A stretch of 18,222 nucleotides of DNA from positions 1 through 18,222 of the forward strand of contig URDT01000025.1 of NCBI GenBank assembly GCA_900546745.1, read 5' to 3'. The notes beneath the pieces were generated by a model, which was given only the letters and a program-made list of their open reading frames with translations, searched no databases and was not told where the DNA came from. Source of the stretch: an uncultured Mycoplasmatota bacterium (lineage in GTDB: Bacteria; Bacillota_I; Bacilli_A; RF39; UBA660). Below are positions 1-5,947 of this stretch, one piece after another (the first letter of the stretch is position 1; every line of letters starts with the position of its first letter). Made by a program: the position numbers and the translations under genes.

Positions 1-1140
1 GTTTTAAAAGATGGATGGTTCCATACAGGAGATTTAGGAAAAATAGATGAAAATGGATTTTTATATATTACAGGAAGATGTAAAAGTGTAATTGTAACAA
101 AAAATGGAAAAAATATATATCCAGAAGAAATAGAAAGCTATTTAAATGAAAGTCCACTAATATCAGAATCATTAGTTATAGGAACTCATAAAGAAAATGA
201 TGATGAAACATATGTAAATGCACAAATATTCCCAAATAAAGAAGCAATCACAGAATATCTAAAAGGAACAGTTCCAACAAAAGAAGAAAAATTTGTATTT
301 TTTTCAGATGATGATTTCAAGGATTTAGAAAAGCCAAAAATTGAACCTAAAAAAGTAGAAAAACAACCTGAGAAAAAACTTGCTTATAAAGGTGCTGTTC
401 CTCAAATTAAACCAGAACCTAAAAAAGAATTTAAACCTTCTCCTATCATATCTCCTGTTTATGGTGTGTTAGATAAAAATTATAAAAAAGATGAAATTTC
501 TTCTAAAAAAGTACCTAGCAAAGTATATAGAAGTAGTTCTGAAATTACGATTGATGACGTTCGTAATAAGGCCTATGGAACTTTAGAAGATGAAATAAAA
601 GATGATTTAATTGGAAAAGCTTTTATTGAAAGTACAAAACCAGAACCTGTAGAAAGTGATATTAATATTTTTGAAGAACTAGAAAAATATGAACCGATAG
701 AAGAAACTACTCCTTCTAAAAGTACTAGTGATGTAGATGAAATTTTTGGTAAATTAGATAATAAAAAAGAGGAAATATTAGGAGAATTAGATAATAAAAA
801 AGAAGAAATCTTAGATGAAATAGATACGAAAAAAACAAGCATTAATTTATTGTCAGATGATTACAAGATAGAAGAAGATCATGAATTTAATGAACAACCA
901 ACTAGTGATGTAGATTTAGCAAAAAACTTATTGGAAGAAAATGAAGAAGAGGAAAAAGATTCTTCCGATACAGAACAATTAGCAAAACAACTAGAAGAAC
1001 AAAAGAAAAAATTAGCAGAAATTAACGATTTGATGGATGAAAATGAAAAAGTTACAAAAAATAAAGATGATGACAATTTAGATGAAAGTGAATTGTTTAA
1101 TTTAATTGATTCAATGTATGAAAAAAAGGATGATGAATAA
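1..1140 (+). CDS. Chimeric ORF: truncated acyl-CoA synthetase C-terminal part joined to an acidic coiled-coil protein (5' partial)
   Basis: The frame is open from base 1 to the TAA at 1138-1140 (379 codons visible) and contains no ATG before the second half. Codons 1 to about 95 match the end of AMP-binding long-chain acyl-CoA synthetases: the GWFHTGD motif, an ITGRCKSVIV lid hinge and the NGKNIYPEEIE segment. The ~55-60 residues that should follow, including the C-terminal catalytic lysine region, are missing. From about codon 97 (near FVFFSDDD) the protein becomes a Lys/Pro-rich linker, then a SPIISPVYGVLDKNYKKDE segment (about 148-166), then a very acidic Glu/Lys-rich coiled coil. The second half has no transmembrane segment. 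The next two genes encode a membrane anchor and a YtxH protein, so the coiled-coil part probably acts at the envelope with them (inference). GTG at 466 is an in-frame start candidate but lies inside the conserved-looking segment and lacks a good RBS. This is either a true fusion or deletion product, or an assembly join. Confidence 0.7.
   Translation, partial: VLKDGWFHTGDLGKIDENGFLYITGRCKSVIVTKNGKNIYPEEIESYLNESPLISESLVIGTHKENDDETYVNAQIFPNKEAITEYLKGTVPTKEEKFVFFSDDDFKDLEKPKIEPKKVEKQPEKKLAYKGAVPQIKPEPKKEFKPSPIISPVYGVLDKNYKKDEISSKKVPSKVYRSSSEITIDDVRNKAYGTLEDEIKDDLIGKAFIESTKPEPVESDINIFEELEKYEPIEETTPSKSTSDVDEIFGKLDNKKEEILGELDNKKEEILDEIDTKKTSINLLSDDYKIEEDHEFNEQPTSDVDLAKNLLEENEEEEKDSSDTEQLAKQLEEQKKKLAEINDLMDENEKVTKNKDDDNLDESELFNLIDSMYEKKDDE
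754..834 (+). repeat. 33-bp tandem repeat encoding 11-residue coiled-coil units
   Basis: Inside the coiled-coil half of the first ORF the unit LDNKKEEILGE is repeated as LDNKKEEILDE and then partly as IDTKKTS. Units begin at 754, 787 and 820. The phase of 11 fits an extended coiled coil. A 15-bp direct repeat (ACTAGTGATGTAGAT, encoding TSDVD) also flanks this part of the gene at 724-738 and 901-915. Confidence 0.75.
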
Positions 1141-1430
1141 TGGATTGTGTAAATGAGATCTTCCCAGTAATATTATATTTCTTGGGGAGTATACTATTAA
1201 TAAGTCTAATTGTATTAACGATTAAGGTAATAAAAACCGTTAAAAAAGTAGATGCTGTAGTAGAAGATATTAATACAAAATCAAGAAAATTAAACGGAGT
1301 ATTTGATTTTGTGGATAATACAACAGATGCTTTGTCAATAATTAGTGACAAATTAGTGGGAATTGTAATGAGTGGTATTTCTGGATTGTTTTCTAGAAGA
1401 AAAAAGAAAGAGGATGATGATAATGAGTAA
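1140..1430 (+). CDS. Small one-span membrane protein, DUF948-like
   Basis: A 96-residue protein with one hydrophobic helix near the N-terminus (about residues 8-30, ILYFLGSILLISLIVLTI). A helical segment with Val/Asp/Lys heptad character follows, and the end is a highly charged RRKKKEDDD tail. The layout resembles DUF948-type general-stress membrane proteins, though this one is short. Its ATG overlaps the TAA of the upstream gene by one base, and an AAAGGATG-type ribosome site sits in the upstream coding end, so translation is probably coupled. It ends inside the start of the YtxH gene. Role unknown; I infer a cell-envelope partner of YtxH. Confidence 0.7.
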   Translation: MDCVNEIFPVILYFLGSILLISLIVLTIKVIKTVKKVDAVVEDINTKSRKLNGVFDFVDNTTDALSIISDKLVGIVMSGISGLFSRRKKKEDDDNE

Positions 1431-1833
1431 AGATAACAAAAAAAGTGGATTAGGAAAATTATTAGCTGGAGTTGCTATCGGTACAGGGCTTGGAGTTTTA
1501 TTTGCTCCTAAAAAAGGCGAAGAAACTAGAAAAGAATTAAAAGAAAAAATGAATGAATTAATGAATAAAGCCAAAGATTTAGATAAAGAAGAAGTAAAAC
1601 AAACAATTGAAAGTAAAATCGAATTAATTCAAAATGAATTAAAAGATCTAGATAAAGAAAAAGCTTTAAAAATAGCAAAAAAGAAAGCAGCTCAAATTCA
1701 AGATATGGCAGAAGAATTAGTAGATTATGCTGTAGAAAAAGGAACTCCTGTTTTAGAAAAAACGGCAAGTGCTGTTCGTGAAAAAGCAATTGAAGTTACA
1801 AAACAAGTTTTAAAGAAATTAGAAGAAAAGTAA
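1423..1833 (+). CDS. YtxH domain protein
   Basis: A 136-residue protein. A Gly/Ala-rich membrane-inserting segment near the N-terminus (KLLAGVAIGTGLGVLFAPKK, about residues 10-29) ends in the FAPKKGEETR signature of the YtxH family. The remainder is a long charged helix with repeated K/E heptads, likely coiled coil. The family is associated with general stress responses and the envelope in Bacillota; molecular function is not established. I chose the ATG at 1423 because AGAAAGAGG lies about 10 bases upstream. The frame extends to an earlier GTG-like start at 1372, but that region overlaps the upstream gene and looks nothing like the family. It overlaps the preceding gene by 8 bases and is the last gene of the operon. 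Confidence 0.88.
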   Translation: MSKDNKKSGLGKLLAGVAIGTGLGVLFAPKKGEETRKELKEKMNELMNKAKDLDKEEVKQTIESKIELIQNELKDLDKEKALKIAKKKAAQIQDMAEELVDYAVEKGTPVLEKTASAVREKAIEVTKQVLKKLEEK

Positions 1834-1851
1834 CATTGGTTACTTTTTTTT
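1827..1851 (+). terminator. Intrinsic terminator after YtxH gene
   Basis: AAAGTAAC (1827-1834), loop ATTG, GTTACTTT (1839-1846), continuing into a T run. The stem contains the stop codon of the YtxH gene. Confidence 0.85.
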
Positions 1852-1881
1852 GCAAAATTAAACTAGATTATTATAAAATAA

Positions 1882-1910
1882 TTGACATGTTATAAAATAG
1901 TTTGTATGAT
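1882..1910 (+). promoter_or_regulatory. Sigma-A promoter for zinc-ribbon membrane protein
   Basis: TTGACA at 1882-1887, a 17-base spacer and TATGAT at 1905-1910. It is close to consensus and follows a terminator. The expected start is near 1917, giving an unusually long (~110 base) leader before the ATG at 2027. Confidence 0.8.
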
Positions 1911-1925
1911 GAAAATATAATAAAT

Positions 1926-1981
1926 AGGGGGATAAAACTAGTCATTCTAGTTCTGCTGGTGGTTCTTCTGGAGGAGGTTGA
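1926..1981 (+). pseudogene. Leader with orphan Gly/Ser-rich C-terminal-like stretch (possible gene remnant)
   Basis: After a ribosome-site-like AGGGGG (1926-1931) one frame reads ..SHSSSAGGSSGGG and stops at TGA 1979-1981, with no start codon and a TAG at 1925-1927. This resembles the low-complexity tails of surface or membrane proteins, such as TPM-type proteins. It could be what is left of a gene whose body was deleted between its ribosome site and its 3' end. A perfect inverted repeat, AACTAG-TCATT-CTAGTT (1936-1952), lies in the same stretch, so a regulatory role is an alternative. Confidence 0.35.
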
Positions 1982-2026
1982 GAAAGCTTGTGGTAGTTTC
2001 TTCATATATTGAAAGGAAAATGATTG

Positions 2027-2611
2027 ATGAGATGTAGAAATTGTGGCTCTGAAAATAGAAATACAAATATTCGATGTGATTTTTGTGGTGCAGATTTAAT
2101 TTCAGAATATAATAATGTTGACCAAAATTTTCAAAAAATATTTTTAGGAAATAAAACAACAAAACGTATTTATAATATAGTTTTAGTTCTATTACTTATT
2201 CCTTGGCTTTTTATTGGATTAACTTTTATAGGTGTTAGTGCATATTCTAAAGTGTCAGATTTTATAAAGTCTAAAAACTATATTACAGCAAATGCGACTT
2301 TAGTAGGTTATAGTGACTGTGAAAGAAGAGACGAAGAAGAATTATGTAGTGCGATATATGAATATGAGGTAGATGGTATTACTTATAAAGCCTCATCTTC
2401 TTTAATCAGTAACAAATCTAATTTTAGTCAAATTGATAAAGTAAAATATAATCCTGAAAATCCTAAAGAATATTCTATGAATAAGGGATGGAATAGTTTA
2501 TTAATAGTAGGAATAGTAATGGTTACAGTTGTAATTATAATATTTATTTCAACTCAGAGAAAGTGGACAAGTTTGTCATTAAGAGCAAAAGAAGACAATT
2601 TTAGACTTTAG
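2027..2611 (+). CDS. Zinc-ribbon membrane protein, DUF3592-like
   Basis: A 194-residue protein. It starts with a zinc ribbon of two CxxC knuckles (Cys3/6 and Cys17/20). A transmembrane helix follows (about residues 48-70). An extracytoplasmic domain of roughly 90 residues comes next, with YEVDGITYKASSS and VKYNPENPKEY stretches typical of DUF3592-like proteins, and then a second helix (about 162-180). The NPENP run and the two-helix layout support the DUF3592 assignment; the function of that family is not established. The ATG at 2027 is preferred over the adjoining TTG at 2024, with AAAGG about 10 bases upstream. It is a single-gene unit with its own promoter and terminator. Confidence 0.75.
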   Translation: MRCRNCGSENRNTNIRCDFCGADLISEYNNVDQNFQKIFLGNKTTKRIYNIVLVLLLIPWLFIGLTFIGVSAYSKVSDFIKSKNYITANATLVGYSDCERRDEEELCSAIYEYEVDGITYKASSSLISNKSNFSQIDKVKYNPENPKEYSMNKGWNSLLIVGIVMVTVVIIIFISTQRKWTSLSLRAKEDNFRL

Positions 2612-2627
2612 TTCTAATTGTCTTTTT
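2593..2627 (+). terminator. Intrinsic terminator
   Basis: AGACAATT (2593-2600) pairs with AATTGTCT (2616-2623), and TTAGAC/GTTCTAA extend the stem inward with one bulge. A T run follows. The hairpin begins inside the 3' end of the coding region. Confidence 0.8.
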
Positions 2628-2629
2628 AG

Positions 2630-2659
2630 TTGCAGATAAATTCTTGAATATGCTATAAT
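2630..2659 (+). promoter_or_regulatory. Promoter of tcdA operon
   Basis: TTGCAG at 2630-2635, an 18-base spacer and TATAAT at 2654-2659, directly after the preceding terminator and 15 bases before the tcdA ATG. The 5' leader must be very short. Confidence 0.65.
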
Positions 2660-2674
2660 TAATTTGGTGGTTAT

Positions 2675-3382
2675 ATGAATCAATTGGAACGATTAATTCT
2701 TCAAATAGGAAAAGAAAACGTCGAAAAAATAAAAAATACTGTTGTGGCAATTATAGGACTAGGTGGTGTTGGAGGATATGCTTTAGAAAGTATTACTAGA
2801 AGTGGTATTGGAACTATTATTATCATTGATAACGATACTATTGATATAACGAATTTGAATAGGCAATTAATCTCTACTCATCAAAATATTGGACAGAGTA
2901 AAGTAGATGCTTGGGAAGAAAGAATAAAAATGATTAATCCTGATTGTAAAGTGATTAAAATAAAAGAATTTATTACAAAAGATAATCTTCCTATTATCTT
3001 TCAAAATAAGATAAATTATTTTATTGATGCATGTGATACAGTTTCTACAAAAAAAGAAATTATCAAGGAGTGTGCAAAGAGTAATATTAAAATTATTTCT
3101 TCAATGGGAACTGGAAATAAATTAGATCCTTCAAAGTTAGAAATAATAGATGTTAGAAAAACATCATATGATCCAATTGCTAAAATAATAAGAAAAATGG
3201 TAAAAGATGAACATATTAAAGCTAAGATACCTGTTATTTGTAGTAAAGAACAACCAATAAAAACAAATTGTACAACTATTTCCTCCAATGCATTTGTACC
3301 TGCAACAGCAGGATTACTTTGTACCAGCTATGTCATAAATGATATTATAAAGGATAATACAAATGAAAAAAATAACAAATAA
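2675..3382 (+). CDS. tcdA: tRNA threonylcarbamoyladenosine dehydratase (TcdA/CsdL-type E1-like enzyme)
   Basis: A 235-residue ThiF/MoeB-like ATP-dependent enzyme. Known role of the family: dehydration of t6A37 in ANN-decoding tRNAs to cyclic ct6A. The Rossmann ATP site IIGLGGVGGYA lies at about residues 26-36. The adenylate-binding strand ends in DNDTIDITNLNRQ (52-64), and the mid-protein DACDT (about 118-122) and SSMGTGNKLDP motifs are characteristic of TcdA and absent from plain ThiF. Length is close to the family. The ATG at 2675 has only a weak GGTGG site. It is the first gene of a two-gene unit, and its last ~20 bases overlap the next start. Confidence 0.92.
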   Translation: MNQLERLILQIGKENVEKIKNTVVAIIGLGGVGGYALESITRSGIGTIIIIDNDTIDITNLNRQLISTHQNIGQSKVDAWEERIKMINPDCKVIKIKEFITKDNLPIIFQNKINYFIDACDTVSTKKEIIKECAKSNIKIISSMGTGNKLDPSKLEIIDVRKTSYDPIAKIIRKMVKDEHIKAKIPVICSKEQPIKTNCTTISSNAFVPATAGLLCTSYVINDIIKDNTNEKNNK

Positions 3383-3887
3383 TTTAATTGAACAAATTAA
3401 AGATATGCATGGAAATGTGTTAGGTATTGGAATAACAGACTCTAAAGTTTTAAAAAGTATTGATGAAAATAATAATATTGTTATTTGTAATCTTTTAGGA
3501 GAGTTAGACAAAAAGAATAATTTCTCTCATAAAGAAAAGAAAGTAAAGAAAATTAGTTTAGAACATTTAGAAAAAAGCTTTAAAAAGAAAAAAATTAATT
3601 ATTTAATTGTAGAAGATGATATAGTAAAAGATGTAAAAAATTTTATTCATAATAGTATTTATATTACAAAAGAAAAAATAATTTATATAACAAATCAATC
3701 TGATAAAATTATAAAAAAGTATAATCGATATCAAACAATTATTGAAAAGATAGATTGTTTAGATGGCACATTATTAGTAATCGATGTAGCAAAAGCTAAG
3801 AATTATAAATTAAAAGAATTATTTTATTCTGTAATTGATTTCTTTAGTGAATTTATTGATACTATCACTAATTTGATAGTAAATTAA
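3363..3887 (+). CDS. Unrecognised 174-residue protein overlapping tcdA
   Basis: The ATG at 3363 lies 20 bases inside tcdA and is preceded by AAAGGA, so translation is probably coupled. The product is basic, has no signal peptide, and alternates short hydrophobic strands with charged helices: NVLGIGITD (about 18-26), IVICNLLG, INYLIVEDD (about 77-85) and GTLLVIDVAKAK (about 138-149). The spacing vaguely recalls a Rossmann-like or SAM-binding fold (VLGIG as a motif-I remnant). I cannot point to a full set of motifs, so no function is assigned. It contains an inverted repeat at 3861-3880, near the end. No clear terminator follows it. Confidence 0.6.
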   Translation: MKKITNNLIEQIKDMHGNVLGIGITDSKVLKSIDENNNIVICNLLGELDKKNNFSHKEKKVKKISLEHLEKSFKKKKINYLIVEDDIVKDVKNFIHNSIYITKEKIIYITNQSDKIIKKYNRYQTIIEKIDCLDGTLLVIDVAKAKNYKLKELFYSVIDFFSEFIDTITNLIVN

Positions 3888-3927
3888 AATAAGTTTGCTT
3901 TCATGAATTTAAAAAGCGTAAAAGATA

Positions 3928-3956
3928 TTGATAAGTAAATAGTATTTTGCTATAAT
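3928..3956 (+). promoter_or_regulatory. Promoter of pilin leader transcript
   Basis: TTGATA at 3928-3933, 17-base spacer, TATAAT at 3951-3956. The predicted start is near 3963, leaving a leader of about 115 bases before the pilin ATG at 4078. Confidence 0.8.
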
Positions 3957-3984
3957 GAAATTGTCAAAAGTAAATCATAATATA

Positions 3985-4052
3985 GTTTGTAATAGGCAAA
4001 ATATCGCGTTTGCCGAGAGCAAACGGGGGGGTGGTAAACAACCCTCCTTTTT
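3985..4052 (+). promoter_or_regulatory. Structured leader with competing stems and an upstream terminator (candidate riboswitch or attenuator)
   Basis: Three elements can pair in exclusive ways. GGCAAA (3995-4000) can pair with TTTGCC (4009-4014). The same central strand can instead form CGTTTGC (4007-4013), loop CGAGA, GCAAACG (4019-4025), a perfect 7-bp stem. Next comes GGGGGGT (4026-4032), an 8-base loop and ACCCTCC (4041-4047), then TTTTT (4048-4052), which is a canonical intrinsic terminator placed before the pilin's own ribosome site. The CCTTT end of the terminator arm could also pair with AAAGG (4063-4067) of that ribosome site. The high local GC stands out in AT-rich surroundings. 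It does not match the c-di-GMP, T-box or other riboswitch consensus sequences I know well enough to name. Confidence 0.6.
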
Positions 4053-4077
4053 AGTATGTAGGAAAGGAATGAACACA

Positions 4078-5124
4078 ATGAAAAGAAAAGGATTTACACT
4101 CATTGAATTACTAGCAGTCATAGTAATATTAGCAATTATCGCTATAATAGCTACACCAACAATATTAGGAGTAATAGAAAAAGCAAGAAAAGGAGCTTCT
4201 GAACAATCTGCTTTGGGATATATCGATGCAGTAGAAAAACAAGTAGCAATTAATCAAGTAAAGGATGAAAATTTAATTAATGATGGAACATATAATGTAC
4301 CAATGACTGGTATTACTGTAAAAGGAGAATCTCCAACAAAAGGCTGGTTAAAAATAGAAAAAGGAATGGTAACTAATTATTCCTTTGTAATAGGAAAATA
4401 TGTTATAACAAAAGGTAGTGAAACGGTAAAAGGTGATGAACCAGCAAAATCTGATGAAGAAGTTACAAAAACAGGACCAACCCAAGAATTAGCAAAAGAA
4501 AGTGACACCTATAAAGCAATTGTTTATTTAGATCCAACGGATTTAACAAAATATTGTGATGCTTCTAATAGTGTTAGTACACCAGGAACAAAAGAAGGTT
4601 GTATGAAATGGTATGCTTATAGTGATGATGGAACAAACTACACAATAATATTAGAACATAATACTACAGCAAAAGTAGCTTGGAACTCAACAGGAAGTAA
4701 TAGTGAAATGAAAGAAGTAAAGGAAGCTTTTGAAGAAGATACAAAAAATTGGAAAGTTAATGCTAGACTAATAACAGCGGATGAAATTGCTGCAATTACA
4801 GGAAACAAAAATTTTAATAGTTCAACGGCAACTATTGATGATTGGTTTTATTTTGATAGTAATAATCAAACACAAACTGCAACAAATGCAGGAGTAAGCA
4901 AATATGCGTGGTTATATAATTATACTAATGATTGTTCAAATAATGGCTGTGATGTAGAAGAGTCTGATAATTATGGCTATTGGACTAGCACCTCAGTATT
5001 TAATTCTTCTGTTGATAATTGGTTTGTTCATAGATATGGTCGTTTGCTTTATAATACAGCTAATCTTTCTGATCATTATGGTATACGTCCTGTTATCACA
5101 ATCTCAAAAGATATTATTTCATAA
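4078..5124 (+). CDS. Type IV pilin-like protein with large C-type-lectin-like C-terminal domain
   Basis: A 348-residue class III-signal prepilin. KRKG is cut before FTLIELLAVIVILAI, with Glu at mature position +5 and an N-terminal hydrophobic helix (residues 6-30). The remainder is far longer than a typical minor pilin. From about residue 175 (WYAYSDDG) to the end it carries a domain with Cys pairs, a WTSTS segment at 302-306 and a closing GIRPVITISK, like the lectin-fold domains found in surface proteins and in some retroelement-diversified proteins. ATG 4078 is chosen because AGGAAAGG lies about 10 bases upstream. The open frame continuing back to 3955 runs through the promoter and leader. 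Residues 308-339 use almost only NNT codons, unlike the NNA-rich start of the gene. Expected location: pilus or surface, after processing by a prepilin peptidase encoded elsewhere. Confidence 0.85.
   Translation: MKRKGFTLIELLAVIVILAIIAIIATPTILGVIEKARKGASEQSALGYIDAVEKQVAINQVKDENLINDGTYNVPMTGITVKGESPTKGWLKIEKGMVTNYSFVIGKYVITKGSETVKGDEPAKSDEEVTKTGPTQELAKESDTYKAIVYLDPTDLTKYCDASNSVSTPGTKEGCMKWYAYSDDGTNYTIILEHNTTAKVAWNSTGSNSEMKEVKEAFEEDTKNWKVNARLITADEIAAITGNKNFNSSTATIDDWFYFDSNNQTQTATNAGVSKYAWLYNYTNDCSNNGCDVEESDNYGYWTSTSVFNSSVDNWFVHRYGRLLYNTANLSDHYGIRPVITISKDIIS
4999..5094 (+). other. Candidate variable region with NNT codon run in pilin lectin-like tail
   Basis: 27 of the 32 codons here end in T (TCT, GTT, GAT, CAT, CGT, CTT, GGT, GCT and so on), against 7 of 40 in the first 40 codons after the start (4081-4200). 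Arg is CGT here but AGA in the first part of the gene. The stretch lies immediately before the invariant-looking RPVITISK end. AAT codons mutated at either adenine give NNT, which is the outcome expected of adenine-specific retroelement mutagenesis. No template copy was found in the window. Confidence 0.4.
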
Positions 5125-5153
5125 AAAGAGATATGACAAATATTTCTTTTTTT
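5125..5153 (+). terminator. Intrinsic terminator after first pilin
   Basis: AAAGAGATAT (5125-5134), loop GACAA, ATATTTCTTT (5140-5149; one G-T pair), then T run. It begins at the base after the stop codon. Confidence 0.8.
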
Positions 5154-5183
5154 ATAATTTATCTTAAAAATTATGAAATAATA

Positions 5184-5192
5184 TGTTATAAT
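5184..5192 (+). promoter_or_regulatory. Extended -10 promoter for small membrane protein and second pilin
   Basis: TG-T-TATAAT (5184-5192) is an extended -10. The -35 position (TTAAAA, 5164-5169) is weak. It lies 26 bases upstream of the ATG at 5219, after the preceding terminator. Confidence 0.6.
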
Positions 5193-5218
5193 AAATTTGT
5201 TATAAGGATAGGTGCTTT

Positions 5219-5521
5219 ATGGATTTAATTATTATACTTGCTTTGATTTTAATTGTAGTAGTAGTTTGTAGAGATTTTAAATGCTTCATTTATTCTTTAG
5301 GTGTAATTGAAATATTTTTTAGAGTTATGAACTTTATTGCTGATAATATTGGAATTACTGAATTATCTAGAATTATTCATACTTACATTCCAAGATCTAT
5401 CATTAGTGTATTAAATGCTTATTCTAATGGGTTATTGAATATTATTCTAGTTTGGATTTTTGTAATACTAATGGGAGTTTTAGATTATTACTTAGTAAAA
5501 TATCTAATAAAGAGAAAATAG
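5219..5521 (+). CDS. Small membrane protein of pilin island
   Basis: A 100-residue, very hydrophobic protein with an N-terminal helix (LIIILALILIVVVV, about 3-16), a moderately hydrophobic middle (about 25-45), and a C-terminal helix (about 73-95, IILVWIFVILMGVLDYYLV) followed by KRK. AAGGATAGG precedes the ATG. Its stop codon overlaps the ribosome site of the second pilin (TAGGTGA), so the two genes are coupled. No family is recognised. It is not a prepilin peptidase: it is too short and no catalytic Asp pairs are visible. Whether it serves the pilins is inferred from position alone. Confidence 0.65.
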   Translation: MDLIIILALILIVVVVCRDFKCFIYSLGVIEIFFRVMNFIADNIGITELSRIIHTYIPRSIISVLNAYSNGLLNIILVWIFVILMGVLDYYLVKYLIKRK

Positions 5522-5530
5522 GTGATTGAT

Positions 5531-5920
5531 ATGAAAAATAAAGGATTTACATTAGCAGAATTATTAGGAGTCATTGTAATATTATCTTTAATTACTATGA
5601 TTACAGTTCCTGCAATTACAGATTCCTTACAAAATTATAAAGAAAAATTATGTAACACACAGCTAAAAGAAATTGAATCAGCTGCTAAAGTCTGGGCATC
5701 TGATGGTACAAATTTATTAAAACTTCCTAGCGAAGATGGTAGTTCCATTACAGTCACTTTAAAAACTTTATCGACATATGGTTATATTGATGGTGATATT
5801 GAAAATCCTGTTAATGGAGAAAAATTTGATTTAGAAAATACGACTGTTATAATTACTAAAAAAGGTAAAAAATATGTTTATGCAATTGACGATGATAGTA
5901 AAAAAGCTTGCTCAGAATAG
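5531..5920 (+). CDS. Type IV pilin/pseudopilin, ComGC-like
   Basis: A 129-residue prepilin. The leader MKNKG is followed by FTLAELLGVIVILSLI, so cleavage is at Gly5/Phe6 with Glu at +5. The hydrophobic helix covers residues 6-26. The globular part is about 100 residues, with a TLSTYGYI-DGDIENPVNG motif like the end of many small Bacillota pilins. Two cysteines, one at about residue 38 and one near the C-terminus, could form a disulfide. ATG 5531 is preferred over GTG 5522 because AGGTGA sits 5 bases upstream and the short leader is correct for the family. It could be a major or minor pilin; the assembly ATPase, platform protein and peptidase are not in the window. Confidence 0.88.
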   Translation: MKNKGFTLAELLGVIVILSLITMITVPAITDSLQNYKEKLCNTQLKEIESAAKVWASDGTNLLKLPSEDGSSITVTLKTLSTYGYIDGDIENPVNGEKFDLENTTVIITKKGKKYVYAIDDDSKKACSE

Positions 5921-5947
5921 AAAAAGTAGAAAAAACTACTTTTTTTT
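5921..5947 (+). terminator. Intrinsic terminator after second pilin
   Basis: AAAAAGTAG (5921-5929), loop of six A, CTACTTTTT (5936-5944) and further T residues. It abuts the promoter of the next operon. Confidence 0.85.

Noticed and set aside
3861..3880. ACTATCA/TGATAGT hairpin as terminator
   Set aside because: It lies within the coding end and no T run follows.
4028..4047. T-box antiterminator (GGGTGG motif)
   Set aside because: The leader is too short, the conserved ACCGCG continuation is missing, and the downstream gene is a pilin, not an aminoacyl-tRNA or amino-acid gene.
3990..4052. c-di-GMP-I (GEMM) riboswitch
   Set aside because: Two GCAAA segments have GEMM-like spacing, but the GACGCAAAGCC core, the GAAA tetraloop stem and the second hairpin are absent.
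3955..4077. In-frame N-terminal extension of the first pilin back to an ATG at 3955
   Set aside because: The ATG overlaps the -10 box, and the region forms stems and a terminator. A prepilin leader should be a few basic residues ending in Gly, which ATG 4078 provides.
4973..5167. Hydrophobic plus-strand frame overlapping the pilin end
   Set aside because: Out-of-frame shadow produced by the NNT codon run; no ribosome site.
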